From assembly GCA_003661865.1 (NCBI GenBank), contig QMWY01000040.1, positions 1-8,477 of the forward strand: 8,477 bases of DNA, given 5' to 3'. The notes beneath the pieces are model-generated. The model searched no databases. It was not told the origin of the DNA and saw only the letters and a program-made list of their open reading frames with translations. The translations under genes were made by a program, and so were the position numbers. Numbering within the stretch: position 1 is the first letter of the stretch; every line of letters begins with the position of its first letter. The stretch comes from Thermoprotei archaeon. Its GTDB lineage: Archaea > Thermoproteota > Thermoprotei_A > Sulfolobales > Ignisphaeraceae. Shown one piece after another: positions 1 to 5,985 of this stretch.

Positions 1-300
1 GAAGAGCGTTGCCAGCTCCTCGTAGAGCCTCCACACGTTGTCCTCCGCATAGGGGGCAGCCTCGATCACGTAGCCCTCCCCCTCATCAAGCACCCCTTCC
101 CTGCCAGGAGCAGCTACGAGGATCCTGATCGGGGCACCGGTCCTCTCCAGGTACTCCACATCGAGGGAGGAGGGATCGACCTCAACACCCCTGACCTCCC
201 CCAGCTCCTCATCAACATCTTCAAGAGCTAGGAGCGCCCTGGCCATGGCGGCTAGCACGGAGCTCCTAGAATCCCTAAACACCTCGCTGAACCTCTTCAA
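1..300 (-). CDS. Hypothetical protein, N-terminal 100 residues (gene runs off the left edge)
   Basis: The frame is open for 100 codons from a TTG at 300-298 to the window edge, so the C-terminus is missing. I do not recognise the family. The visible protein is acidic and probably soluble, starting MKRFSEVFRDSRSSVLAAMA, with a helical N-terminus, a glutamate/aspartate-rich middle, and a segment reading GAPIRILVAAPGREG that looks like a beta strand plus turn. No membrane segment or signal peptide is seen. TTG is chosen because the upstream frame reaches a TGA at 351-349 without ATG or GTG, and a GGTGGT motif lies at 312-307, about 6 nt before it. An internal ATG (codon 19, 246-244) is a later alternative. 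The gene is divergent from the ABC transporter operon and shares its roughly 90-nt promoter region; a functional link is not established. Confidence 0.65.
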   Translation of the reverse strand, partial: MKRFSEVFRDSRSSVLAAMARALLALEDVDEELGEVRGVEVDPSSLDVEYLERTGAPIRILVAAPGREGVLDEGEGYVIEAAPYAEDNVWRLYEELATLF

Positions 301-306
301 ACCAGC

Positions 307-345
307 ACCACCGCATGTAACGGGATAGCAACGCTTATTTTCGGC
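307..345 (-). promoter_or_regulatory. Putative promoter and ribosome-binding site of the leftmost minus-strand gene
   Basis: On the minus strand an AT-rich AAAATAAG box lies at about 343-336. Counting about 26 nt downstream puts the transcript start near 312, which leaves a leader of about 12 nt that begins at GGTGGT (312-307) and ends at the TTG start at 300. Box, spacing and Shine-Dalgarno are consistent with an archaeal promoter, but the box is weak and this is inferred from spacing alone. Confidence 0.4.
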
Positions 346-353
346 TTCTCAAC

Positions 354-381
354 ATAATTTAACGAACCGCGCATATAGGTG
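354..381 (+). promoter_or_regulatory. Putative promoter and ribosome-binding site of the ABC transporter operon
   Basis: An ATAATTTA box at 354-361 lies about 30 nt before the ATG at 389, which predicts a start of transcription near 384 and a very short leader. A GGTG motif at 378-381, 7 nt before the ATG, would be usable only if transcription starts further upstream. The two readings (near-leaderless mRNA, or an upstream start with Shine-Dalgarno) cannot be separated here. I see no clear operator palindrome. Confidence 0.4.
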
Positions 382-388
382 TTTTGCG

Positions 389-2401
389 ATGAGAAGAGCC
401 CTAGCCCTTGTCATAGCAGCTGTGCTCCTCCTAGCCATAGCGGCCCCGGTGAGTAGCCCTGTAGTAACCCATGCGCAGGGAGGTGGGCTCTACGCAAACA
501 TCTTCGACTACATACACCGGGAGCCATGGATGAAGACCGGCGGTACCCTTAGAGTGCCGCTCATGGGCGAGGCCGGTACGCTAAACCCGTTCACCTTCAC
601 CACGAGCTGGGAGGCGGAGATCATAGACCTGGTGTACGATACCTTAGTGATCCTGACGCCCGACCTGAAGTTCGCCGGTAGGCTCGCCAAGGAGTGGAGC
701 GTATCGCCAGACGGTAAGGTATGGACATTTAAGCTCTTTGAGAACGCAACCTGGCACGACGGCAAGCCCGTGACTGCTGAGGACGTTGCGTTCACCTACA
801 ACCTCATGGCTAGGATAGGTAACAAGACCAGGTGGGCGAGCGTAGCCGTGCTCATAGACCACGCCGAGGCCGTTGATAGGTACACCGTGAAGATATACCT
901 GAAGAAGCCCTACGCCCCCTTCCTACTGAGGCTTGCGGAGAGGATATACATAGTGCCCAAGCACATATGGGAGGGGATCGAGAACATACTGAAGTTCAAG
1001 AACGAGCACCCGATCGGGAGCGGCCCCTTCATATTCGTTGAGCACAAGCCGCAGCAGTACTACAAGCTCAAGGCAAACCCGAGGTACTACCTAGGGAGGC
1101 CACTCATCGACGAGATAATCTTCCCGATAATATCCAATCCCGAGGCTATGCTCCTAGCGTTCGAGAGGGGAGAGGTCGACGTAATGACCTGGAGCATACC
1201 CTACGCATCCGTACCCAAGGTCAAGAAGATAAAGGACGTGAGGCTACACGCGGTCACCGAATTCGGAGCTAGGTTCATGTACTTCAACTGCAAGAGGTGG
1301 CCCATGAACCTAACGAAGTTTAGGCAGGCGGTCCACCACCTCATAAACCTGACCTACGTCGTGAACGTGATCTACCAAGGCTACGCCCTGCCCGGTAGCC
1401 TCGGCAGGCTACCGCCAACCCTGAAGCCGTGGGCCAACCCGAACCTGCCGCCTAAGGAGAAGAAGTACCCGTTCAGCCTAGAGGCCGCTAAGAAGCTGCT
1501 GGACGAGCTCGGGATAAAGGATGTGAATGGCGATGGGTGGCGCGAGACCCCTGACGGCAAGCCATTCACACTAGCGATCTACTCACCGAGCTACGACCCG
1601 CTGAGGGTCAGGTGGGGAGAGATCATCGCGAACAACCTGAAGAAGGTCGGTATAAGGGTCAAGTACCAGCCGCTGGAGTGGACAACCCTAGTGAACAAGC
1701 TCATGAGCAGAGACTTCGACATGCTGGTGATCGGCGGTATAGGCGACCTAGACCCGGATATACTCTACGACCTGTTCCACAGCAAGGGAGGGTGGAACAT
1801 AGGTAAGTGCTCCTTCCCCGAGCTAGACAAGCTGCTTGAGCAGCAGAGGTTCACCGTAGACCTAGAGAAGCGCAAGGAGATCGTGTGGAAGATACAGGAG
1901 ATCCTAGCCGAGAAGGTGCCGCTGCTAAACGCTGTTCACCAGCAGTTCGTCTTCGCCTATAGGGTCGACAAGTTCGAGGGCTGGGTCGTAGGCCCATTCA
2001 TGGGCCCAGACAACTGGTTCAGCTTCATGAACGTGTACAGCCTAGAGATAAACAAGCCCCCGAAGACCACCCCGAAGCCTACACCCACAACACCTAAGAC
2101 AACACCAACAACCCCGAAGACCACGCCCAAGCCAAGCCCAACAACCCCAACGACTCCGAAGACCACTCCGAAGGTGACGGTGACGGCAACCGCTCCGGGA
2201 AGGACCGTTACCGTTACCAAGACCGTTGAGAAGACCGTGACTGTAACCGCGGCTGGTGCTCCAGGGGCAACAGTGACCACAACCCTTGTGAAGACCGTTA
2301 CCGTTGAGAAGGGGATCCCGCCGACGATGATGGGCGTGATAGCCCTCGTGATCGTGGTGGTGATAGTGGGGGCCGTGGCGCTCGCCCTAAGGAGAAGGTG
2401 A
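389..2401 (+). CDS. ABC transporter substrate-binding protein, family 5 (dipeptide/oligopeptide/oligosaccharide type), membrane-anchored
   Basis: This 670-aa protein is the extracytoplasmic solute receptor of an ABC importer. Residues 1-30 form a signal peptide (two Arg, a long Ala/Leu/Val core, likely cleavage near THAQ), with no lipobox Cys. The family-5 fold covers about 50-550, with the signature WHDGKPVTAEDVAFTYN at 122-138, HPIGSGPF at 207-214, and an Asp/Asn/Gly loop DVNGDGWRE at 378-386 resembling a calcium-binding loop, common in this family. The only two Cys in the mature part (301 and 474) could form a disulfide. A Thr/Pro/Lys stalk (about 555-593), a Val/Thr repeat (about 594-640) and one membrane helix followed by RRR (about 643-670) anchor it to the membrane, as in archaeal sugar and peptide receptors. 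It starts the operon with two permease genes. Members bind peptides, oligosaccharides or nickel; the ligand cannot be told from sequence. Confidence 0.95.
   Translation: MRRALALVIAAVLLLAIAAPVSSPVVTHAQGGGLYANIFDYIHREPWMKTGGTLRVPLMGEAGTLNPFTFTTSWEAEIIDLVYDTLVILTPDLKFAGRLAKEWSVSPDGKVWTFKLFENATWHDGKPVTAEDVAFTYNLMARIGNKTRWASVAVLIDHAEAVDRYTVKIYLKKPYAPFLLRLAERIYIVPKHIWEGIENILKFKNEHPIGSGPFIFVEHKPQQYYKLKANPRYYLGRPLIDEIIFPIISNPEAMLLAFERGEVDVMTWSIPYASVPKVKKIKDVRLHAVTEFGARFMYFNCKRWPMNLTKFRQAVHHLINLTYVVNVIYQGYALPGSLGRLPPTLKPWANPNLPPKEKKYPFSLEAAKKLLDELGIKDVNGDGWRETPDGKPFTLAIYSPSYDPLRVRWGEIIANNLKKVGIRVKYQPLEWTTLVNKLMSRDFDMLVIGGIGDLDPDILYDLFHSKGGWNIGKCSFPELDKLLEQQRFTVDLEKRKEIVWKIQEILAEKVPLLNAVHQQFVFAYRVDKFEGWVVGPFMGPDNWFSFMNVYSLEINKPPKTTPKPTPTTPKTTPTTPKTTPKPSPTTPTTPKTTPKVTVTATAPGRTVTVTKTVEKTVTVTAAGAPGATVTTTLVKTVTVEKGIPPTMMGVIALVIVVVIVGAVALALRRR
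2054..2320 (+). repeat. Low-complexity repeat encoding the Thr/Pro stalk and Val/Thr segment of the binding protein
   Basis: Within the receptor gene, CCGAAGACCAC units recur at about 2060, 2114 and 2156, encoding a PKTTP unit that repeats several times. Further on, ACCGTTACCGTT and AAGACCGT units recur (about 2206-2310), encoding TVTV and KTV repeats. The stalk probably holds the receptor off the membrane and across the S-layer space, and its many Thr residues are candidate O-glycosylation sites (inference). Confidence 0.75.
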
Positions 2402-2415
2402 AGGGATAGGGGGCG

Positions 2416-3396
2416 ATGCCCGGGATCGCTAGGTACGTAGCCCGCAAGGTCGCGTCCCGAATCCTAGTCTTTTTCATAATAGTCAGCGTAACCTTCATCA
2501 TACCCCGGCTCATGCCCGGGGGAGCCTTCGCCTACCTAATAGAGAACCCGAACATATCACCCGAGCTCCGCGAGGCCCTGATAAAGGAGTTCGGCCTGGA
2601 TAAGCCCCTGTGGGTTCAGTACGTAGCTTTCCTCAAGGAGTTCTTCCTTAGGGGCAACATAGGCATCTCGTTCTACTACCTCAAACCCGTTTCGGAGGTG
2701 ATCATGCAGGCGCTTCCATGGACAGTTGCCCTGGTGACGACATCCGTCGTGCTCTCAGCGCTGTTCGGGATCACCCTCGGGGCGCTGGCGGCTTACAAGA
2801 GGGGGTCTAAGCTCGAGGCAGGGATGTTCAACACGTTCATGTTCATACGCTCCATGCCCTCCTTCTGGCTTGGCCTAGTGCTCCTAATAGTCTTCGGCTA
2901 CTACCTGAGGGTTGCGCCGCTCTACGGTGCCTACACCTACGGCGCCACCTACAGGAGCACCCTGGACTTCATAGCCGACGTCATGTGGCACCTATGGCTC
3001 CCTATGACGACCCTAGTGCTCCTAGGGACCTCAGTGTACTTCATACTGTCGCGCAACTCCGTAGTCGATGTCCTCACAGAGGACTTCGTAATGGTTGCTA
3101 AGGCCAAGGGGCTCAGCGATAAGGAGGTGCTGTTCCGCCACGCCCTTAGACCAGCATCGCTACCCGTGCTCACCTACCTAGCCCTAGACCTCGGGTACTC
3201 GATAGGCGGGGCGCTCCTTGTGGAGGTCGTGTTCTCCCTACCCGGGGTCGGGAAGCTGATGTACGAGGCTGTCTACATGACCGACTACCCGCTGCTCCTA
3301 GGGATAGTGATCTACGTCTCGGCCCTCACCCTAACCCTGATAACCATAGCTGAGATCCTCTACGCATTCATAGACCCGAGGGTGAAGCTGCTATGA
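2416..3396 (+). CDS. ABC transporter permease, DppB/OppB type
   Basis: This 326-aa integral membrane protein is the first of two permease subunits that form the channel of the importer. It has the usual layout of this family: an N-terminal membrane helix (about 13-34), a long extracytoplasmic region with GLDKPLWVQYVAFLKE (near 57-72), then five further helices between about 98 and 318. The cytoplasmic EAA loop that contacts the ATPase is clear at about 228-250 (AKAKGLSDKEVLFRHALRPA), followed by the family motif VVFSLPGVGKL. Length is normal. The ATG is 15 nt after the receptor stop; a GGTGA overlaps that stop (2397-2401) and a G-rich AGGGGG lies at 2408-2413. The gene overlaps the next permease by 4 nt (ATGA), so the two are translationally coupled. 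It should work as a heterodimer with that permease. Confidence 0.94.
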   Translation: MPGIARYVARKVASRILVFFIIVSVTFIIPRLMPGGAFAYLIENPNISPELREALIKEFGLDKPLWVQYVAFLKEFFLRGNIGISFYYLKPVSEVIMQALPWTVALVTTSVVLSALFGITLGALAAYKRGSKLEAGMFNTFMFIRSMPSFWLGLVLLIVFGYYLRVAPLYGAYTYGATYRSTLDFIADVMWHLWLPMTTLVLLGTSVYFILSRNSVVDVLTEDFVMVAKAKGLSDKEVLFRHALRPASLPVLTYLALDLGYSIGGALLVEVVFSLPGVGKLMYEAVYMTDYPLLLGIVIYVSALTLTLITIAEILYAFIDPRVKLL

Positions 3397-4268
3397 ATAG
3401 GGGTGACGTGACCCGCTTCCTAAGGAGGCTTGGGGAGGCGTCCAAGGCGATATTCATAATGAACAACAGGGGGCTCGTAGGGCTGATACTCCTATCGATA
3501 CCCATAGCCATGGCCCTATTCCCCCAGGCCATAGCCCCCTACAACCCGTGGGAGACAACCGGGGCCCCCTTCGAGCCTCCCAGCTGGAGGCACCTACTGG
3601 GGACTAACGATATGGGGCAGGACATATTCAGCGAGCTCGTATACGGGGCCCGCATATCGCTCCTCGTAGGTTTCACCGCGGCAGCCGCCACGGTGATCCT
3701 CGGAACGGTGATAGGGCTCATCGCGGGGTACGTCGGGGGGTTCGTCGATGAGGTGCTGCTGACGGTTACCGACACCATGATGCTGATCCCGGTGCTCCCC
3801 TTCATGATACTCCTAGCAGCGATGCTGGGGCAGGGCTACCAGAACATAATCCTGGTTATAACGATCTTCAGCTGGCCCAGCGTCGCTAGGCTTGTCAGGG
3901 CCCAGACCCTATCGCTCAAGCAGAACGTCTACGTAGAGGCGGCGAGGGCTGTTGGGGCATCGGGATCCTGGATCATGTTCAAGCACATCCTGCCGCAGCT
4001 CCTACCGCTGCTGGTAGCGTTCATAGTGCTCAGGGCGGGGGGCGCTATGATAGCTGAGGCGTCACTGAGCTTCCTAGGGCTCGGGGACCCGACGCAGAAG
4101 AGCTGGGGAACGATGATATACTGGGCCCAGCGCTCCGGCGCGATCTCCAGCGGCGCGTGGTGGTGGATAACAGCACCGGGCCTCATGATAACGCTAAGCG
4201 TCCTAGGCTTTGCACAGGTAGGCTACGCGATGGAGGAGTATGTCAACCCAAGGCTAAGGGCTAGGTAG
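3393..4268 (+). CDS. ABC transporter permease, DppC/OppC type
   Basis: This 291-aa membrane protein is the second permease subunit. A short cytoplasmic N-terminus is followed by a helix (about 27-47), then the typical DppC motif GTNDMGQDIFSELVYGARIS at 70-89, which resembles the family form GTDxxGRDxxSRxxYGAR, and five more helices. The EAA loop is at about 180-205 (YVEAARAVGASGSWIMFKHI), followed by EASLSFLGLGDP and SWGTMI, both strongly conserved in the family. Length and order are normal for a complete protein. It starts inside the stop of the upstream permease (ATGA overlap) and is the last gene of the operon: the next gene is convergent. Normally dppD and dppF ATPase genes would follow; none is present before the operon ends, so the ATPases must come from another locus. 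Confidence 0.94.
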   Translation: MNRGDVTRFLRRLGEASKAIFIMNNRGLVGLILLSIPIAMALFPQAIAPYNPWETTGAPFEPPSWRHLLGTNDMGQDIFSELVYGARISLLVGFTAAAATVILGTVIGLIAGYVGGFVDEVLLTVTDTMMLIPVLPFMILLAAMLGQGYQNIILVITIFSWPSVARLVRAQTLSLKQNVYVEAARAVGASGSWIMFKHILPQLLPLLVAFIVLRAGGAMIAEASLSFLGLGDPTQKSWGTMIYWAQRSGAISSGAWWWITAPGLMITLSVLGFAQVGYAMEEYVNPRLRAR

Positions 4269-4394
4269 AGCGACACTATTCTAAATTCCTCAAGTCCTTG
4301 TAGCGCGCCGCTTCGCAGAGAATAGATTCCTTTATATGCACTGGATACGGGCTGGAGTTTCGAACTGTAGGGAAATACTGTTCGGTACATAGAG
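4269..4394. other. Convergent intergenic spacer with an isolated TATA-like box
   Basis: This 126-nt spacer lies between the end of the permease operon and the end of the PH-domain gene. It contains TTTATATG at 4331-4338, a strong TATA-like box that also reads as CATATAAA on the minus strand, but no ATG-initiated frame of any length follows it on the plus strand. A pyrimidine-rich CCTTCCTTTCTC near 4390-4401 could help end transcription of the plus-strand operon. A weak hairpin (CGAAC at 4361-4365, GTTCG at 4380-4384) lies between. I see no tRNA or other known RNA. Confidence 0.3.
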
Positions 4395-4968
4395 TCAGCC
4401 TTCCTTTCTCACTAACGACTCGAGTATCCTCTTTATAGATTTAAGCTCTTCAAGGATCTCCTCCTCAATAACCCTCCTCTCCTTACTCGATAGTATACCT
4501 ACCCTGAACCTTAGCTCCGACGCTACCTTCTCCGCCTCGTCGCTGTCTAGCTGGAAGAAGGTCAGCTCAGGTCTTACGGCTCCGGTAGCCGGGGTGTATA
4601 TATCAACACATGCTAGGCCCAGAGACCTCTGGAGGGGTCCATGCCTTAGCCTAACCTCAGATACCAGGTTGTATGGAACGCGCTTCTCCTTAACCCACCA
4701 GACACCGTACTTGGCGTATGCATGGTCTTTCTCAAGCTTGAATGCAACGCTCCTATAGAACCTAGGTATCCAGTACACTAGGAAGATCACCCGGTACGCC
4801 CACGAGCACAACTAGCAGAGCCGCTGAGAGTAGCGGGTTGGCAACAGCTATCAGGAGGCAGGTAATTACCGCTGGGATTAAGTACCACAGGCTATACACC
4901 CAGTAGATCCTCACCAGCTTAGGCGAAGGCTTGAACTCCTTGACGGTGCTGCCTTCTAAGCCCATCAT
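4395..4968 (-). pseudogene. Membrane protein with bacterial-type PH domain (bPH_2/DUF304-like), split by a frameshift
   Basis: Two overlapping frames together give one protein of about 190 aa. The first (from ATG 4968) gives a short cytoplasmic start, FKPSPKLVRIYWVYSLWYLI, and two membrane helices with NP between them, then runs into a stop at 4762. The second (4811-4395, no ATG) continues with VYWIPRFYRSVAFKLEKD, a PH-like beta domain with Gly-Val-Trp-Trp and VPYNLVSEVRLRHGPLQRSLG, and a C-terminal charged helix (EEEILEELKSIKRILE) likely to form a coiled coil. Two helices followed by a WIPRYY-type motif and this domain is the usual order in bPH_2 proteins, whose function is mostly unknown. 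Removing one base at 4790-4792 restores a continuous frame. It could be a real pseudogene, a sequencing error or programmed frameshifting. The second ATG (4965) is an equally good start. Confidence 0.8.
4790..4792 (-). other. Probable frameshift site (one extra base in a 3-base run)
   Basis: On the plus strand this is a CCC run, GGG in the coding strand of the PH-domain gene. Dropping one G joins the second membrane helix as LLVVLVGVPVIFLVYWIP, a continuous hydrophobic helix followed by the conserved WIPRFY. Other single-base deletions between about 4785 and 4811 would also restore the frame but give a less hydrophobic junction. Confidence 0.6.
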
Positions 4969-4984
4969 CCATCGTGTAATAACG

Positions 4985-5249
4985 GCGTGGTCTGGTTCTA
5001 AAAAGGGTTACCCCTATGCTATCACCGAAAGCTAGGGTAAATACGTGAGCCGCAGCATTCATGCGGAGGTGCGTCACTACGGAACTGTATCCTGTGACAC
5101 CCTGGGCGTTCTTCCTAACTCTTCCCATAGGATAGCCGTGCTTCAGGAAGAGGATCCTTAACAACATCTTTGTCTGGAGAGTATTTCAGAACCCTTGCAG
5201 CTTCTCCCTAGGATCCTCATCAAGATGGGTCGAAGGAATTGGTCCTCAT
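4985..5249 (-). pseudogene. Possible decayed HEPN/PaREP1-like gene fragments
   Basis: No intact gene fits this stretch, but it begins like one: ten bases after the stop of the 46-aa gene there is an ATG (5249) behind GGAG, encoding MRTNSFDPS and then two stops. Further on, coding-like pieces appear in changing frames: DPREKL, then ARVLKYSPDKDVVK, then AILWEELGRTPRVSQDTV, then HLRMNAAAHVFTLAF. From memory, archaeal PaREP1/HEPN proteins carry a segment like GDVVQASEKLYKA and a later Trp/Asn-Ala-Ala-His-rich piece, and often follow small antitoxin-like genes; the resemblance is loose. The whole is also shorter than such genes. This is inference: it may simply be noncoding. An 82-codon frame that covers most of the stretch (5167-4919) runs on into the PH-domain gene and is not supported. 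Confidence 0.3.
4997..5004 (-). promoter_or_regulatory. Putative TATA box of the PH-domain gene
   Basis: The minus strand reads TTTTTAGA here. About 26 nt downstream the transcript would start near 4975, a few bases before the ATG at 4968, which suggests a leaderless mRNA. No GGTG motif is seen before the start, in agreement with that. Confidence 0.4.
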
Positions 5250-5259
5250 TACAGCTCCT

Positions 5260-5400
5260 TTAAGCCTTGTTCCTCGGGCCGAGGTCTAGTGTCAGGAGCT
5301 CCGACAGGTACTCTTCAACTGCAACTCCACGCCCTTCAGCCTCTAACCGGAGCCTCTTAACATCAACGCGAGGTATCTTAACGGTTACGGCCCCACCCAT
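5260..5400 (-). CDS. Small antitoxin-like protein (46 aa, ribbon-helix-helix or VapB-like)
   Basis: The frame runs from ATG 5400 to TAA 5262-5260 and encodes 46 residues. The layout is that of small archaeal antitoxins: a short beta strand (AVTVKIP, residues 4-10) followed by two charged helices (VDVKRLRLEAEGRGV and AVEEYLSELLTLDL), ending LGPRNKA. An in-frame TAG lies 12 nt before the ATG, so no longer start is possible. The Shine-Dalgarno is poor (GTGAT directly before the ATG). It follows the TetR gene stop by 21 nt on the same strand and may be carried on that transcript. The region downstream, where a toxin or HEPN partner would be expected, is broken. In some archaeal proteins this kind of segment is the N-terminal part of a larger RHH-HEPN protein, so it could itself be a remnant. 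Confidence 0.55.
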   Translation of the reverse strand: MGGAVTVKIPRVDVKRLRLEAEGRGVAVEEYLSELLTLDLGPRNKA

Positions 5401-5421
5401 ATCACGTAAACTCTACATGAT

Positions 5422-5985
5422 TCAGGGTGCTGTTCCGTTTCTAAATCCAGCTACCGTTATGTCTATCAGATCCTTTAGGAAAGCTTCCTCATCGATATCC
5501 CTAGGTCTTCTAAGTGTATAGCACATTAATCCTCCGAAGAATGCTCTTAGAGCGACCTTCCCCTTAATCGAAGGCTTACCGAATACCCTTTCCGCTACCT
5601 TATCTATTCTTTCTTCGCATAAACTATTCATCTCTTCAGCTATCTCCTTGTACAGGGTTTCTAGAGCCATTGCATGCAAAAGGAGATTCCGTTGAACAGG
5701 GTCCCTATACTTCTCTAGATAGCCTTTCCCTATGCACTCAAGTATTTTTTCGCCGCTTAAGCCAGATTCTAGGCATGAATCAACGATTTCTAGTGGGAGG
5801 CTCCGCTTAGCAACCTCGATAACCAGCTCTTGTTTGCTCCTGAAGTACCAGAACACCAGGCCCTTAGAAACCCCTGCTTCCTTAGCTATGAGGTGTACCG
5901 GTGCCTTGAAAAAGCCATATCTCGAGAAGACCTTCATAGCGGCTGACACTATCCTCTCTCTCACATCGCCCCTATCTCTAATCAT
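5422..5985 (-). CDS. TetR/AcrR-family transcriptional regulator
   Basis: This 187-aa protein has a TetR-type DNA-binding domain at about 8-61: helix 1 VRERIVSAAMKVFSRYGF, then the helix-turn-helix HLIAKEAGVSKGLVFWYF (31-48) followed by RSKQEL, a close match to the family pattern. The remainder (about 62-187) is all helical, as expected for the ligand-binding and dimer domain, and differs between members, so the ligand is unknown. Its ATG overlaps the transporter stop by 4 nt (ATGA), so the two proteins are made together. The obvious target is the palindrome-rich promoter of the operon at 7045-7112, where it would act as a ligand-released repressor of the transporter and itself (inference). 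Length is normal. Codon use is more AT-rich than in the ABC operon (TTA, GAT, AAA are frequent), which may point to a different history. Confidence 0.92.
   Translation of the reverse strand: MIRDRGDVRERIVSAAMKVFSRYGFFKAPVHLIAKEAGVSKGLVFWYFRSKQELVIEVAKRSLPLEIVDSCLESGLSGEKILECIGKGYLEKYRDPVQRNLLLHAMALETLYKEIAEEMNSLCEERIDKVAERVFGKPSIKGKVALRAFFGGLMCYTLRRPRDIDEEAFLKDLIDITVAGFRNGTAP

Noticed and set aside
1512..1546. Dockerin or EF-hand domain in the binding protein
   Set aside because: The DVNGDGWRE loop is a single loop commonly found in family-5 binding proteins, not a dockerin pair.
1957..2280. A 107-codon minus-strand open frame opposite the receptor stalk
   Set aside because: Its Val/Gly-rich product is a mirror of the repetitive Thr/Pro and Val/Thr coding DNA on the plus strand; it has no domain and lies wholly inside a well-supported gene.
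4340..4370. A GTTTCGAAC segment that recalls the T-loop of a tRNA
   Set aside because: No acceptor stem, D arm or anticodon arm can be folded around it.
4919..5167. An 82-codon minus-strand open frame overlapping the start of the PH-domain gene
   Set aside because: It runs across the promoter and start of a better supported gene, in another frame. Some of its codons may belong to a decayed gene, but the frame as a whole is not convincing.
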